Positions 19,947-30,928 of a DNA stretch of 64,000 nucleotides are shown piece after piece. This DNA is from Bordetella petrii (lineage in GTDB: Bacteria; Pseudomonadota; Gammaproteobacteria; Burkholderiales; Burkholderiaceae_B), in NCBI RefSeq assembly GCF_017356245.1, contig NZ_JAFMZZ010000001.1, positions 1,807,623-1,871,622 on the forward strand, in the 5' to 3' direction. Each line of letters opens with the position of its first letter. Within the stretch, counting starts at the first letter, position 1. The translations under genes were made by a program, and so were the position numbers. Under the pieces are notes generated by a model. It did no database searches and was not told the DNA's origin. It worked only from the letters and a program-made list of their open reading frames with translations.

Positions 19947-20037
19947 GGTGTCTGACTCCCGTAGGGTGTCAGACACCGAAGTGTGCCGCGATTGTCTCAA
20001 TAGCACGGTGTCTGACACCCTGCGGGAGTCAGATACC
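19947..20037. repeat. Family A double-hairpin repeat, copy A3
   Basis: Hairpin 1 at 19947-19977 (GGTGTCTGAC / GTCAGACACC) and hairpin 2 at 20007-20037 (GGTGTCTGAC / GTCAGATACC) flank a 29-nt spacer with GATTGTCTCAA. It lies 46 bp past the stop of the NlpE-like gene, which is on the minus strand, and 36 bp from family B copy B1. Confidence 0.92.
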
Positions 20038-20083
20038 TGCCATCACACCCGCCGTTCGACCGCTGAGCGGGGGCGCGTGCCCG

Positions 20084-20821
20084 TCAAAGGCACTTCGGGG
20101 CGGGCTGGCCCGACAGCTCGTCGATGGCATCCAGGTCGGGCTGGCGCGTCAGGCTGTAGTTCAGGTTGGGCGATTTGCCCAGCACCGAGCGCACGCGCAG
20201 CACGTTGTTGGCGGCCACCACGAATTCGACGCGCTGGTTGCCGTCGGCGTCGGCCAGCAGCACGCGCGGGGGGTGTTCGGCGGTGGCGTCCCAGCAGCCC
20301 TGTTCGGCGCTGGGTTTGCCCAGGTTGCCGGCGCTGTCCAGGAACGCGGTACGGCTGCGCCAGCGGCCATTGGGCGCCAGGGTCAGCGTGATGCGCTGCG
20401 CCGCGCATTGCGGCGACGGCGTCAGGCAGGGCAGGGTGCCCATGTAGGTCTGGGCCTGCGGCACCAGCGCGTGGGCGGCCGGCGAGGCGCTGCCGGCGGC
20501 TTCGGCCGCGGCATTGGCGCTGCTTTCAGAGGCTTTCGCGGCCGCGGCGTCTTCGGCGTCGGACCTGCCGCGGGACTGGCCCGGCGGCGGCGCCTTCAGT
20601 TCAATTTGCAGCTGCGAGGGCGCGCGCACCACTTGCCGATAGCCGGCCCCTTCGCCCTGGTACTGCGCGTCGGTGGTCGTGCTGGCCGCCGGCGGGTTGT
20701 AGTAGCCCGCGCTGCGATGCTGGGCACAGCCGGCCACCAGCAGCGCGATACCCGCCAGCGCGGCCGCGGTCAGGGTCGGGGATCTGCGGCGGGGCGCCTG
20801 GGAAAGCACGGGAGCGGGCAT
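20084..20821 (-). CDS. Lipoprotein with NlpE-like domain
   Basis: A 245-residue lipoprotein: basic N-terminus, hydrophobic stretch and lipobox LLVAGC give a lipidated Cys at about residue 32, so it is membrane-anchored and faces the periplasm. Residues 35-115 are a low-complexity Ala/Ser-rich linker. From about residue 122 the sequence TYMGTLPCLT...QRITLTLAPNGRW resembles the N-terminal domain of NlpE/CutF copper-homeostasis lipoproteins, but the CxxC metal motif of E. coli NlpE is absent. Envelope stress sensing is possible; function is not proven. It is divergent from pilD. Confidence 0.75.
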   Translation of the reverse strand: MPAPVLSQAPRRRSPTLTAAALAGIALLVAGCAQHRSAGYYNPPAASTTTDAQYQGEGAGYRQVVRAPSQLQIELKAPPPGQSRGRSDAEDAAAAKASESSANAAAEAAGSASPAAHALVPQAQTYMGTLPCLTPSPQCAAQRITLTLAPNGRWRSRTAFLDSAGNLGKPSAEQGCWDATAEHPPRVLLADADGNQRVEFVVAANNVLRVRSVLGKSPNLNYSLTRQPDLDAIDELSGQPAPKCL

Positions 20822-20904
20822 GGTGGCTGGTGGCGGTAGTTGGATATGTCCGGAATTCTACGCATTTATGCAAACATCCGATACGCTCGCGCCACAGTCC
20901 GGGT

Positions 20905-20933
20905 TTGAACTATTCGCCGCATGCCGGAATAAT
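20905..20933 (+). promoter_or_regulatory. Putative sigma-70 promoter for pilD-coaE-zapD
   Basis: TTGAAC at 20905-20910, a 17-bp spacer, then AATAAT at 20928-20933. This is close to the sigma-70 consensus with ideal spacing and ends 65 bp before the pilD start. Confidence 0.5.
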
Positions 20934-20998
20934 GCGACGTCGCCGCGTTGCGGCCGGTTCTTGCCCCGCGCGGCATTTTTCCTGTCCGTCTGAACTTC

Positions 20999-21853
20999 AT
21001 GTGGCATCCCTTTGCAGTCGATCCTGGATGGGCCATTGCCATGGCCGCGGTGCTGGGCCTGGCGGTCGGCAGCTGGCTGACCGTGCTGGCGCACCGCCTG
21101 CCCCGCATGATGGAGCGCGAATGGCTGCAGCAGTACCAGGAGTTCCGGCCTGGAGCCGTGTCCGACCCCGAGTCCGGCGCCGCGGCCGGCTACACGCTGT
21201 GGCGCCCGGGCTGGCACTGCCCGGCCTGCGCCGCGCCGGTGCGCGGCTGGCGCCGGCTGCCGGTGCTGGGCTGGCTGCTGCTGCGCGGGCGCTGCGGCGC
21301 CTGCGGCGACCCCATCGGCTGGCGTTATCCTGTCACTGAACTGGCCACTGCGCTGCTGTTCGCCCTGTGCGCCTGGCGCTTCGGGCCCACCCTGATCGCG
21401 CTGTGCGCCATGGGCCTGTGCGCGGCGCTGCTGGCCCTGGCCTGGATCGACCTGCAGACCAGCCTGCTGCCCGACGCCATCACCCTGCCGCTGGCCTGGG
21501 CGGGGCTGCTGGCCAACCTGGGCGGGGCGCTGGCGCCGCTGCCGCTGGCCGTGCTGGGGGCGGTGGTGGGCTATGTGTTCCTGTGGCTGCTGTTCCACAT
21601 GTTCCGGCTGCTTACCGGCCGCGAAGGCATGGGCTACGGCGACTTCAAGCTGCTGGCGGCGCTGGGGGCCTGGTTCGGCCTGGCCGCGCTGCCCGGCCTG
21701 CTGCTGGTGGCCTCGCTGGCCGGTGTGGCCGGCGCGGGCATCCTGCGCCTGACGGGCCATGCGCGCCGCGGCCAGCCCTTGCCGTTCGGGCCGTACCTGG
21801 CGCTGGCCGGCATCGCGATGCTGATGGCGGTGGGGCATCCGGCATGGTTCTGA
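20999..21853 (+). CDS. pilD: Type IV prepilin peptidase / N-methyltransferase
   Basis: A 284-residue inner-membrane aspartic protease that cleaves prepilin leader peptides and methylates the new N-terminus, serving type IV pili and type II secretion. The cytoplasmic domain has the two CxxC zinc motifs (CPAC, CGAC followed by DPIGWRYPVTE). Catalytic aspartates sit in WIDLQTSLLPD and GMGYGDFKLLAALGAW. About eight membrane helices are visible. ATG 20999 begins MWHPFAVDPGWAIAMAAVLG, which leads directly into TM1; an upstream in-frame start at 20948 is less likely. No pilin genes are adjacent; coaE follows after 57 bp. Confidence 0.95.
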   Translation: MWHPFAVDPGWAIAMAAVLGLAVGSWLTVLAHRLPRMMEREWLQQYQEFRPGAVSDPESGAAAGYTLWRPGWHCPACAAPVRGWRRLPVLGWLLLRGRCGACGDPIGWRYPVTELATALLFALCAWRFGPTLIALCAMGLCAALLALAWIDLQTSLLPDAITLPLAWAGLLANLGGALAPLPLAVLGAVVGYVFLWLLFHMFRLLTGREGMGYGDFKLLAALGAWFGLAALPGLLLVASLAGVAGAGILRLTGHARRGQPLPFGPYLALAGIAMLMAVGHPAWF

Positions 21854-21910
21854 CACGGCGCCAGGGCGTATGCTGGACAGGCAGGCAATGTTCTTGATGG
21901 AAAAGCGGCT

Positions 21911-22555
21911 ATGTACAAAATCGGCCTGACCGGCGGCATCGGCTCCGGCAAGACGCGCGTGGCGGACATGCTGGCCGAATGGGGCGCGGCGCTGGTCGAC
22001 ACCGACGCCATCGCGCACGACCTGACGGCCGCGGGCGGCGAGGCCATGCCCGCCATCAGCCAGGCCTTCGGCGCCGCCGCCGTAGCCGCCGACGGCTCGC
22101 TCGACCGGGCCTGGATGCGCGACCTGGTCTTCCGCCAGCCCGAGGCCCGCGCGCGGCTCGAGGCCATCCTGCATCCGCTGATCGGCCTGCACACCCGGCG
22201 CGCGGCCGATGCGGCGCAGGGCGTCTACCTGGTGTTCGTGGTGCCCCTGCTGGTCGAATCGGGCCGCTGGCGCGAGCGGGTCGACCGCATCTGCGTGGTT
22301 GATTGCGACCCCGCAACCCAGGTCGCCCGTGTGCAGGCGCGCAGCGGGCTGACGGAGCAGGCCATACGGCGTATCATGGCGGCACAGGCCGCGCGGGCAA
22401 CCCGGCTCGCGGCAGCGGATGATGTCATCGTCAACGATGGCGCCACGTCTGCCCAGCAGTTGCGCGCGCGGGCAAAGGCTCTGCACGACAGCTGGTGCCG
22501 ATTGGCGGCGGCACCGCGCCGGCCCCCGCCATGCGCGGCCGGCGTTCCTGAATAA
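21911..22555 (+). CDS. coaE: Dephospho-CoA kinase
   Basis: The last step of coenzyme A synthesis: ATP-dependent 3'-phosphorylation of dephospho-CoA in the cytoplasm. A 214-residue P-loop kinase starting [15 protein letters not shown] (Walker A), with DTDAIAHDL as the substrate-binding segment and [11 protein letters not shown] in the lid region. The C-terminal 20 residues are Pro/Arg-rich and variable. It lies in the common pilD-coaE-zapD order. Confidence 0.96.
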   Translation: MYKIGLTGGIGSGKTRVADMLAEWGAALVDTDAIAHDLTAAGGEAMPAISQAFGAAAVAADGSLDRAWMRDLVFRQPEARARLEAILHPLIGLHTRRAADAAQGVYLVFVVPLLVESGRWRERVDRICVVDCDPATQVARVQARSGLTEQAIRRIMAAQAARATRLAAADDVIVNDGATSAQQLRARAKALHDSWCRLAAAPRRPPPCAAGVPE

Positions 22556-22595
22556 CCCGGCCCGCGGGCCGCTCACCAACAGGCCTGTATAAAGC

Positions 22596-23348
22596 GTGAT
22601 TCTTTACGAATATCCCTTCAACGAGCGTATCCGCGCCTATCTCCGGCTGGAATATCTGTTCGACAGATTGTTCTACTTCGCACGTGAAGGCGACCCCCGC
22701 CATCACCAGATCGCGGTCGCGACCTTGTTCGATATTCTCGACGCCACCGAACGCACCGACGTCAAAACCTCCGTCCTGCAAGACCTCGAACGCCAGCGCG
22801 CGGCGCTGCACGCGCTGCGCGACCATCCCGGCGTGGCGCAGGACGCCCTTGAGTCCATGCTGGCCGAAATGGAACGCACGGTGGGCGGCCTGGCGGCCCA
22901 GGGCCGCGCCGGCCAGTCCCTGCGCGAAAACGAGTGGCTGGTCAGCCTGCGCGGCCGGCTGGCGGTGCCGGGCGGCGCCACGCAGGTCGACATGCCTTCG
23001 TACCACGCCTGGCAGCACCGGCCCGAGGCCGGGCGCTGCGCCGACCTGCAGGCCTGGACGGCTCCGCTGCGCCCGCTGCACGATGCCGTGGCCATGGCGC
23101 TGCGCCTGCTGCGCGAATCGGGCCGCCGGTCCGAAATCGTGGCCGAGCAGGGCGGCTACCAGCAAATGCTGGCTGGCAAGCTGTTCCAGCTGCTGCGGGT
23201 CTGGATCGACCCGGCCCAGGGGGTCTTCCCCGAAATCAGCGCCAACAAGTACATGATCTGGATACGCTTCTCGGCCCAGGACGGCGACGCCAAGCCCCAG
23301 CAGGTGGCGCGCGACATCGGTTTCCAGATGTCTCTGTGCAGCGCCTGA
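22596..23348 (+). CDS. zapD: Cell division protein ZapD
   Basis: Cytoplasmic FtsZ-bundling factor that stabilises the Z-ring. The 250-residue length and the N-terminal YEYPFNERIRAYLRLEYLFD signature are characteristic, and the C-terminal half includes NKYMIWIRFS. The start is GTG 22596. In most Betaproteobacteria the small zinc protein gene yacG follows directly; none is seen here before the efflux operon begins at 23482. Confidence 0.95.
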   Translation: MILYEYPFNERIRAYLRLEYLFDRLFYFAREGDPRHHQIAVATLFDILDATERTDVKTSVLQDLERQRAALHALRDHPGVAQDALESMLAEMERTVGGLAAQGRAGQSLRENEWLVSLRGRLAVPGGATQVDMPSYHAWQHRPEAGRCADLQAWTAPLRPLHDAVAMALRLLRESGRRSEIVAEQGGYQQMLAGKLFQLLRVWIDPAQGVFPEISANKYMIWIRFSAQDGDAKPQQVARDIGFQMSLCSA

Positions 23349-23481
23349 GCGGCGCCCGGGCGCGGCCTGGCGGTTTCCGCCTGATTCCTGTTGCGGTGTA
23401 TTTCAGGGCGCGGCGCGCGGCGCCGTAAACGGGCGCAGTTGGGGGACAATAGCGGCTCCCGCTGCCTGCGCCCCATACTTC

Positions 23482-24729
23482 ATGCCCGAAAGCCGCCCCG
23501 TTCCGCCGCCCCGCCGCACGCGCCGCCTGGTTGCCATCATCCTGCTATTGCTGGCCGCCGCCGTGGCGGCATGGCTGCTCTTCAAGCCCGGCGGGTCCCA
23601 GCAGCCCGCGCAGCGCGGCGGCCGCGGCTTCGGCGGGGCCGCCATGATGAACCTGCCGGTGCCCGTGCGGGTGGCCCAGGCCGGCACCCAGGACATCGAC
23701 ATCGTGCTGCGCGCCCTGGGCACCGTCACCGCCTACAACACCGTCACGGTGCGCAGCCGGGTCGATGGCGAACTGGTGCGGGTGGCTTTCAACGAAGGCC
23801 AGCGCGTCAAGGCCGGCGACCTGCTGGCGCAGATCGATCCGCGCCCCTTCGAGGTGGCGCTGGCGCAGGCGCAGGGCCAGCAGCAGCAGAACCAGGCCCT
23901 GCTGGCCAATGCGCGGCGCGACCTGCAGCGCTATCAGACGCTGTTCAAGCAGGATTCCATCGCGCGCCAGCAGCTCGACACCCAGGCCGCGCTGGTGCGC
24001 CAATACGAAGGCACCCAGAAAATCGACCAGGCCGCGGTCGACGACGCCAAGCTGCAGCTGGGCTATACGCGCATCACCGCTCCCATCGAAGGCCGCCTGG
24101 GCCTGCGCAAGGTCGATCCGGGCAACCTGGTATCCGCCGGCGATACCGACGGCCTGGTGGTCATTACGCAAACCCAGCCCATCGCGGTGGTGTTCTCGCT
24201 GCCCGAAACCCAGCTGCCCGAGGTGCTCGAGCAGGTGCGCGCCGGCCGCACCCTGGCGGTGCAGGCCTACGACCGCACCGACACCCAGGCCATCGCCAGC
24301 GGCCAGCTCGAAACCATCGACAACCAGATCGACGTGGCCACCGGCACCGTCAAGCTCAAGGCGCGGTTCGACAATGCCGACGAGCTGCTGTTTCCCAACC
24401 AGTTCGTCAATGTGCGCCTGCTGGTGCAGACGCGCGCCGATACCACGGTCATTCCCACCGCGGCGGTGCAGCAGGGCTCGGCCGGCGCCTTCGTGTTCCT
24501 GCTGCGCCAGGACAGCACCGTGGAGGTGCGCCAGGTGAAACTGGGCGCCATCAACGGCGACCGCGTCGCCGTGAATGAGGGCCTGGCGCCCGGCGACAAG
24601 GTGGTCGTCGAAGGCACCGACCGCCTGCGCACCGGCGCCAAGGTGAACGTCGTCACCGGCGACACCGCCATTCCCGCCTCGCCCGGCCAGGCGCTGGGCG
24701 CCGGCCAGCCCGCTTCGAAGGCGCCGTGA
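23482..24729 (+). CDS. mdtA: RND efflux periplasmic adaptor, MdtA-like
   Basis: A 415-residue membrane fusion protein linking the inner-membrane RND pumps to the outer-membrane channel. An N-terminal hydrophobic anchor (residues about 14-32) has no lipobox. Then come the barrel-sandwich half ([14 protein letters not shown]), an alpha-hairpin with Gln-rich coil ([14 protein letters not shown]), the second lipoyl half ([20 protein letters not shown]) and a beta-barrel. A Pro/Arg-rich N-terminus precedes the anchor. Its stop overlaps mdtB (GTGA), so it leads a four-gene operon. No regulator such as BaeSR is adjacent. Confidence 0.92.
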   Translation: MPESRPVPPPRRTRRLVAIILLLLAAAVAAWLLFKPGGSQQPAQRGGRGFGGAAMMNLPVPVRVAQAGTQDIDIVLRALGTVTAYNTVTVRSRVDGELVRVAFNEGQRVKAGDLLAQIDPRPFEVALAQAQGQQQQNQALLANARRDLQRYQTLFKQDSIARQQLDTQAALVRQYEGTQKIDQAAVDDAKLQLGYTRITAPIEGRLGLRKVDPGNLVSAGDTDGLVVITQTQPIAVVFSLPETQLPEVLEQVRAGRTLAVQAYDRTDTQAIASGQLETIDNQIDVATGTVKLKARFDNADELLFPNQFVNVRLLVQTRADTTVIPTAAVQQGSAGAFVFLLRQDSTVEVRQVKLGAINGDRVAVNEGLAPGDKVVVEGTDRLRTGAKVNVVTGDTAIPASPGQALGAGQPASKAP

Positions 24730-27700
24730 GCCCGTCGCGCCTGTTCATCCTGCGGCCGGTCGCCACCACGCTGTCGATGGTGGCGATCCTGATCGCCGGG
24801 TTCATCGCCTACCGCCTGCTGCCGGTGTCGGCGCTGCCCGAAGTCGATTACCCCACCATCCAGGTGGTGACGCTGTACCCGGGCGCCAGCCCCGATGTCA
24901 TGACCTCGCTGGTCACCTCGCCGCTCGAACGCCAGTTCGGGCAGATGCCGGGCCTGAACCAGATGTCGTCCACCAGTTCGGGCGGCGCGTCGGTGATCAC
25001 GCTGCAGTTCAGCCTGGATCTGTCGCTGGACGTGGCCGAACAGGAAGTGCAGGCGGCCATCAATGCCGCCTCGAACCTGCTGCCCAGCGACCTGCCGGTG
25101 CCGCCCGTGTACAACAAGGTCAATCCGGCCGACGCGCCGGTGCTGACCCTGGCCATCAGCTCGCCCACCATGCCGCTGCCGCAGGTGCGCGACCTGGTCG
25201 ACACCCGCATGGCGCAGAAGCTGTCGCAGGTGCCGGGCGTGGGGCTGGTGGGCGTGGCGGGCGGGCAGCGGCCGGCCGTGCGCATTCAGGTGAACCCGCG
25301 CGCGCTGGCGGCGGCCGGAATGTCACTGGCCGACCTGCGCACGGCGGTGGTGGGCGCCAACGTCAACCAGCCCAAGGGCAATCTCGACGGGCCCGAGCGT
25401 TCGACCACCATCGACGCCAACGACCAGCTCAAGTCGCCCACCGCTTACAACGATCTCATCATCGCCTACCGCAATAACGCGCCGCTGCGCCTGTCCGATG
25501 TGGCGAACGCCGTGCAGGGCGCCGAAGACGTGCGCCAGGCGGCCTGGGCGGGCGGCCAGCCCGCCATTCTGCTCAACGTGCAGCGCCAGCCCGGCGCCAA
25601 TGTCATCGACGTGGTCGATCGCATCCGGGCCATGTTGCCGCAGGTCAAAGAGGCCCTGCCCGCCACGCTGGACGTCAGCATCGTGTCCGACCGCACGCAG
25701 ACCATCCGCGCCTCGGTGTCGGATGTGCAGTTCGAGATGATGCTGGCGGTGGCCCTGGTGGTCATGGTGACCTTCCTGTTCCTGCGCAGCCTGACCGCCA
25801 CCTTCATTCCCAGCGTGGTGGTGCCGCTGTCGCTGATCGGCACCTTCGGCATCATGTACCTGGCGGGCTTCAGCATCAACAACCTGACGCTCATGGCCCT
25901 GACCATCGCCACCGGCTTCGTGGTCGACGACGCCATCGTCATGATCGAGAACATCGCGCGCCACCTCGAACAGGGCGAAACCCCCATGCAGGCCGCGCTC
26001 AAGGGCGCCGCGCAGATCGGCTTCACGCTGATCTCGCTGACCTTCTCGCTGATCGCCGTGCTGATCCCGCTGCTTTTCATGACCGAAGTGGTGGGGCGGC
26101 TGTTCCGCGAGTTCGCCATCACGCTGGCCGTGGCCATCCTGATTTCGCTGGTGGTGTCGCTGACATTGACGCCGATGATGTGCGCGCGCCTGCTGCGGCC
26201 CGAGTCCGAGCAGCGCCACGGGCGCTTCCACCGGGCCACGGGCGCCTTCATCGACCGCACCATCGCCCACTACGACCGCATGCTGCAGTGGGTGCTGGCG
26301 CACCAGCCGCTGACGCTGCTGGTGGCGGTGGGCACGTTCGCGCTTACCGTGCTGCTGTACATCGCCATTCCCAAGGGCTTTTTCCCGCAGCAGGACACCG
26401 GCATGATCCAGGCCATTACCCAGGCCCCGGCCTCGGTGTCGTTTCCGGCCATGGCGCAGCGCCAGCAAGAGGCCGCGCGCATCGTGCTGCAAGACCCCGA
26501 CGTCGAATCGGTTTCGTCGTTCATCGGCGTGGACGGCACCAACGCCACGCTGAACACCGGCCGCATGCAGATCGCCCTGAAGCCGCACGGCCAGCGCGAG
26601 GCCGACCTGCCCGCCGTTACGCAGCGCCTGCAAGACGCGCTGGACGCCCAGCAGGGTGTCAGGGTGTACATGCAGCCGGTGCAGGATCTCACCATCGAAG
26701 ACCGCGTCAGCCGCACGCAATACCAGATGACGCTGTCCAACCCGGACATCGCCGTGCTGGCCGAATGGGCGCCCAGGCTGGTCGACCGCCTGTCGCAGCT
26801 GCCCGAACTGACCGACGTGGCCCACGACCTGCAGGACGACGGCCTGCAGACCTGGGTCGAGATCGACCGCGACGCCGCCGCGCGCCTGGGCATTTCCACC
26901 TCGGCCATCGACGAGGCCCTGTACAACGCTTTCGGCCAGCGGCTCATTTCCACCATCTTCACCCAGTCGAACCAGTACCGCGTCGTGCTGGAAGTGCTGC
27001 CGCAGTTCCGCCAGTCGCCCGAGGCGCTGGGCCAGATCCACCTGGCCACCGAATCGGGCGCGCTGGTGCCGCTGTCGGCCGTGGCGCACATCTCGCAGGG
27101 CCGCACCATGCTGGCCATCAACCGGCTCGACCAGTTCCCCATGACCACGGTGTCGTTCAACCTGGCGCCGGGCGCCTCGCTGTCGGCGGCGGTGGATGCC
27201 ATCGCGGCGGCCGAGGCCGGGATCGGCATGCCGGCCAGCATCGAGACACGCTACCAGGGCGCCGCGCTGGCCTTCCAGAATTCGCTGTCGAGCACGCTGT
27301 GGCTGATCCTGGCGGCGGTGATCACCATGTACATCGTGCTGGGCGTGCTGTACGAAAGCTACATCCATCCCATCACCATCCTGTCCACGCTGCCTTCCGC
27401 GGCGGTGGGCGCGCTGCTGGCGCTGATGATCAGCGGCACCGAACTCGACATGATCGGCATCATCGGCATCATCTTGCTGATCGGCATCGTGAAAAAGAAC
27501 GCCATCATGATGATCGACTTCGCGCTCGAGGCCGAGCGCAAGCGCGGGCTGGCGCCGCGCGCCGCCATCCATGAGGCCGCGCTGCTGCGCTTCCGGCCCA
27601 TCCTGATGACCACGCTGGCCGCGCTGTTCGGCGCGCTGCCGCTGATGCTGTCCACCGGCACCGGCGCCGAGCTGCGCCAGCCGCTGGGCCTGGTGATGGT

Positions 27701-27815
27701 GGGCGGCCTGCTGCTCAGCCAGGTGCTCACGCTGTTCACCACGCCGGTCATCTACCTGATGTTCGACCGCCTGGCGCGGCGCGGCCGCGCGCGTCCCGCC
27801 GCGGAGCAGCCATGA
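24726..27815 (+). CDS. mdtB: RND multidrug transporter subunit, MdtB-like
   Basis: A 1029-residue proton-driven inner-membrane pump with 12 membrane helices and two large periplasmic loops. Transmembrane proton-relay Asp pair is visible in [14 protein letters not shown] (TM4). [16 protein letters not shown] and [19 protein letters not shown] are typical RND signatures. Known MdtB works with MdtC as a heterotrimer (B2C), and here the two genes overlap (ATGA). The closest classes export bile salts, novobiocin and similar drugs, but substrates here are not known. Start is GTG. Confidence 0.93.
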   Translation: MSPSRLFILRPVATTLSMVAILIAGFIAYRLLPVSALPEVDYPTIQVVTLYPGASPDVMTSLVTSPLERQFGQMPGLNQMSSTSSGGASVITLQFSLDLSLDVAEQEVQAAINAASNLLPSDLPVPPVYNKVNPADAPVLTLAISSPTMPLPQVRDLVDTRMAQKLSQVPGVGLVGVAGGQRPAVRIQVNPRALAAAGMSLADLRTAVVGANVNQPKGNLDGPERSTTIDANDQLKSPTAYNDLIIAYRNNAPLRLSDVANAVQGAEDVRQAAWAGGQPAILLNVQRQPGANVIDVVDRIRAMLPQVKEALPATLDVSIVSDRTQTIRASVSDVQFEMMLAVALVVMVTFLFLRSLTATFIPSVVVPLSLIGTFGIMYLAGFSINNLTLMALTIATGFVVDDAIVMIENIARHLEQGETPMQAALKGAAQIGFTLISLTFSLIAVLIPLLFMTEVVGRLFREFAITLAVAILISLVVSLTLTPMMCARLLRPESEQRHGRFHRATGAFIDRTIAHYDRMLQWVLAHQPLTLLVAVGTFALTVLLYIAIPKGFFPQQDTGMIQAITQAPASVSFPAMAQRQQEAARIVLQDPDVESVSSFIGVDGTNATLNTGRMQIALKPHGQREADLPAVTQRLQDALDAQQGVRVYMQPVQDLTIEDRVSRTQYQMTLSNPDIAVLAEWAPRLVDRLSQLPELTDVAHDLQDDGLQTWVEIDRDAAARLGISTSAIDEALYNAFGQRLISTIFTQSNQYRVVLEVLPQFRQSPEALGQIHLATESGALVPLSAVAHISQGRTMLAINRLDQFPMTTVSFNLAPGASLSAAVDAIAAAEAGIGMPASIETRYQGAALAFQNSLSSTLWLILAAVITMYIVLGVLYESYIHPITILSTLPSAAVGALLALMISGTELDMIGIIGIILLIGIVKKNAIMMIDFALEAERKRGLAPRAAIHEAALLRFRPILMTTLAALFGALPLMLSTGTGAELRQPLGLVMVGGLLLSQVLTLFTTPVIYLMFDRLARRGRARPAAEQP

Positions 27816-30800
27816 TCCTGTCGGCGCCCTTCATCGTCCGCCCGGTCGCCACGGTACTGCTGTGCCTGGGGCTGGTGCTGGCGGGGGTGCTGTCGTTCCG
27901 GCTGCTGCCGGTGGCGCCGCTGCCGGAAGTCGACCTGCCCATCATCTCGGTAACCGCCAACCTGCCCGGCGCCAGCCCCGAAACCATGGCGTCCAGCGTG
28001 GCCACGCCGCTGGAGCGCTCGCTGGGCAGCATCGCGGGCGTTACCGAAATGACCTCGCGCAATTCGCAGGGCTCGACCCGCATCATCCTGCAGTTCGACC
28101 TGAGCCGCGACATCGACGGCGCCGCGCGCGATGTGCAGGCGGCCATCAATGCGGCGCGCTCGCTGCTGCCCACGGGCCTGCGCAGCAATCCCACCTACCA
28201 CAAGGTCAACCCGTCGTCGGCGCCCATCATGGTGCTGGCGCTGACGTCCGGCACGCTCAGCCAGGGCAGGCTGTACGACCTGGCCTCGACCATCGTGGCG
28301 CAGAAGCTGGCGCAGGTGAACGGCGTGGGCGAGGTCACCGTGGGCGGCAGCTCGCTGCCGGCAGTGCGGGTCAACCTGATTCCGGGCGCGCTGTCCAGCC
28401 GCGGCGTGTCGCTCGACGAAGTGCGCACCACCCTGACCGAGGCCAATGCCAACCGGCCCAAGGGCGTCATCGAGAATGACCGCTACCACTGGCAGATCAT
28501 GGCCAGCGACCAGCTCGAGCGCGCCGAACAATACCGCCCGCTGATCGTCGCCTGGCGCGACGGCGCCGCGGTGCGGCTGTCGGATGTGGCCACTGTCGAG
28601 GACTCGGTCGAAGACCTGTTCCAGACCGGCTTCTACAACGACCGCCAGGCCATCCTGCTGATCCTGCGGCGCCAGGCCGATGCCAACATCATCGAAACCG
28701 TCGAGGCCATCCGCGCGCAGCTGCCGCAGCTGGCGGCGCTGCTGCCGGGCGACGTAGACATGACGGTGGCCCAGGACCGCACCCCCAGCATCCGCGCCTC
28801 GCTGCACGAGGCCGAGCTGACGCTGGTGGTGGCCGTGGCGCTGGTGATGCTGGTGGTGCTGCTGTTCCTGCGGCACTGGCGCGCCGCGCTGATCCCCAGC
28901 GTGGCGGTGCCGGTGTCGCTGGTGGGCACGTTCTGCGTCATGTACTTGTGCGGCTTCACGCTGAACACGATTTCGCTGATGGCGCTGATCGTGGCCACCG
29001 GCTTCGTGGTCGACGACGCCATCGTGGTGCTGGAAAACATCATGCGCCACATCGAACAGGGCGCCTCGCCCATGCGGGCCGCGCTGCGCGGCTCGCGCGA
29101 GGTCGGCTTCACGGTGCTGTCCATGAGCCTGTCGCTGGTGGCGGTGTTCATCCCCATCCTGCTGATGGGCGGCGTGGTGGGGCGGCTGTTCCGCGAATTC
29201 GCCGTGACGCTGTCGGCGGCCATCATGGTGTCGCTGGTGGTGTCGCTGACCCTGACGCCGATGATGTGCGCGCGCCTGCTGCGCGCCCAGGCGCCCGAGC
29301 GCGCGCCGGGCCGGCTGTCGCGGGCCATCGGGCGCGGTTTCGACGCGGTGCTGGCGCGCTACCGGCGCAGCCTGTCGTGGGCGCTGGCGCACGGCCGCAT
29401 CATGCTGCTGCTGCTGGCCGCCGCCATCGGGCTGAATGTGTACCTGTACGCGGTGGTGCCCAAGGGGTTCTTCCCGCAGCAGGACACCGGCCAGCTGCTG
29501 GGCTTCTTCCGGGTCGACCAGGGCACCTCGTTCCAGGCCACGGTGCCCAAGCTGGAATACTTCCGCAAGGTGATCCTGTCCGACCCGGCGGTGGCCAGCA
29601 TCACCGTGCACGCCGGCGGGCGCGGCGGCAGCAACAGCAGCTTCATGTCGATCCAGCTCAAGCCGCAGGCCGAACGCCGGGCCAGCGCCAACGACGTGGT
29701 CAACCGGCTGCGCGGGCGGCTGCAGAACACCCCCGGCGCGCGCGTTTTCCTGGTGCCTCAGCAGGACATCTTCCTGGGCGGCGGGCAAGGCAGCGGCTCG
29801 TACGACTACACCCTGCTGGCCGGCGAGCTGTCGCTGCTGCGCACCTGGATGCCCAAGGTGCAGCAGGCCATGGCCGCGCTGCCCGAGCTTACCGACGTGG
29901 ACACCAGCGTCGAAGACAAGGGCCGCCAGGTCGAACTGGTGATCGACCGCGAGGCCGCGACGCGGCTGGGCATCAGCATGTCCGATATTTCCGCGGTGCT
30001 GAACAACTCGTTCAGCCAGCGCCAGGTGTCGGTGATGTATGGCCCGCTGAACCAGTACCACGTGGTCATGGGGGTGGACCAGCGCTTTGCCCAGGATGCC
30101 GAGTCGCTCAAGCAGGTGCACGTCATCACCCAGGACGGCCAGCGTGTGCCGCTGGCGGCCTTCGCGCACTTCGAGTCGGGCAATGCGCCGCTCAGCGTGC
30201 AGCACAACGGCCTGTTCGCGGCCGACGACATCTCGTTCAACCTGGCGCCGGGCGTTTCGCTGGATCAGGCCATCCGCGCCATCGATGCGGCGGTGGCGCG
30301 CATCGGGCTGCCCTCCGACCAGATCCAGGCCGGCTTCCTGGGCACCGCCGCCGCCCAGCAGGAAGCGCAAAGCCAGCAGCCCTGGCTGATCCTGGGCGCG
30401 CTGGTCACCATGTACATTGTGCTGGGCATCTTGTACGAAAACCTGGTGCACCCGCTGACCATCCTGTCGACCCTGCCCTCGGCCGGCATCGGCGCGCTGC
30501 TGGCGCTGATGCTGGTGGGCAGCGAATTCACCATCATTGCCCTGATCGGCGTGTTCCTGCTGATCGGCATCGTGAAAAAGAACGCCATCATGATGGTGGA
30601 TTTCGCGCTGGATGCCGAGCGCCGCCGCGGCCTGCCGCCGCGCGACGCCATTTTCGAGGCCTGCCTGACGCGCTTCCGGCCCATCATGATGACCACCCTG
30701 GCCGCCATTTTCGGCGCGCTGCCGCTGGTGCTGGCCACCGGAGCCGGCGTCGAGATGCGCCAGCCGCTGGGGGTGACCATCGTCGGCGGCCTGATTCTCA

Positions 30801-30928
30801 GCCAGATCCTTACGCTGTACACCACGCCGGTCGTGTACCTGTACCTGGACCGCTTCCGCCTGTGGGCCCGGCGCCGCCGCGGCGCGCAAGGCGCGATCGG
30901 TTCGCAACCTGATGTAGAACGCCCATGA
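27812..30928 (+). CDS. mdtC: RND multidrug transporter subunit, MdtC-like
   Basis: A 1038-residue second RND pump of the operon with the same topology as MdtB. The Asp pair in [21 protein letters not shown] and [19 protein letters not shown] are conserved. It probably came from an old duplication of the neighbouring gene. It overlaps both neighbours by 4 bp, so MdtA, MdtB, MdtC and the outer-membrane factor should be made in fixed ratio. Confidence 0.93.
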   Translation: MILSAPFIVRPVATVLLCLGLVLAGVLSFRLLPVAPLPEVDLPIISVTANLPGASPETMASSVATPLERSLGSIAGVTEMTSRNSQGSTRIILQFDLSRDIDGAARDVQAAINAARSLLPTGLRSNPTYHKVNPSSAPIMVLALTSGTLSQGRLYDLASTIVAQKLAQVNGVGEVTVGGSSLPAVRVNLIPGALSSRGVSLDEVRTTLTEANANRPKGVIENDRYHWQIMASDQLERAEQYRPLIVAWRDGAAVRLSDVATVEDSVEDLFQTGFYNDRQAILLILRRQADANIIETVEAIRAQLPQLAALLPGDVDMTVAQDRTPSIRASLHEAELTLVVAVALVMLVVLLFLRHWRAALIPSVAVPVSLVGTFCVMYLCGFTLNTISLMALIVATGFVVDDAIVVLENIMRHIEQGASPMRAALRGSREVGFTVLSMSLSLVAVFIPILLMGGVVGRLFREFAVTLSAAIMVSLVVSLTLTPMMCARLLRAQAPERAPGRLSRAIGRGFDAVLARYRRSLSWALAHGRIMLLLLAAAIGLNVYLYAVVPKGFFPQQDTGQLLGFFRVDQGTSFQATVPKLEYFRKVILSDPAVASITVHAGGRGGSNSSFMSIQLKPQAERRASANDVVNRLRGRLQNTPGARVFLVPQQDIFLGGGQGSGSYDYTLLAGELSLLRTWMPKVQQAMAALPELTDVDTSVEDKGRQVELVIDREAATRLGISMSDISAVLNNSFSQRQVSVMYGPLNQYHVVMGVDQRFAQDAESLKQVHVITQDGQRVPLAAFAHFESGNAPLSVQHNGLFAADDISFNLAPGVSLDQAIRAIDAAVARIGLPSDQIQAGFLGTAAAQQEAQSQQPWLILGALVTMYIVLGILYENLVHPLTILSTLPSAGIGALLALMLVGSEFTIIALIGVFLLIGIVKKNAIMMVDFALDAERRRGLPPRDAIFEACLTRFRPIMMTTLAAIFGALPLVLATGAGVEMRQPLGVTIVGGLILSQILTLYTTPVVYLYLDRFRLWARRRRGAQGAIGSQPDVERP

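Larger units (their letters stand above)
19427..20083. other. 657-bp gene-free interval filled by repeats
   Basis: Between the PIG-L start and the NlpE-like stop there is no credible gene. It holds a degenerate family A element (19590-19659), a full family B element (19741-19910) and a good family A element (19947-20037). The left ~160 bp should carry the PIG-L promoter. Short open frames here are by-products of the GC-rich palindromes. Confidence 0.75.
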
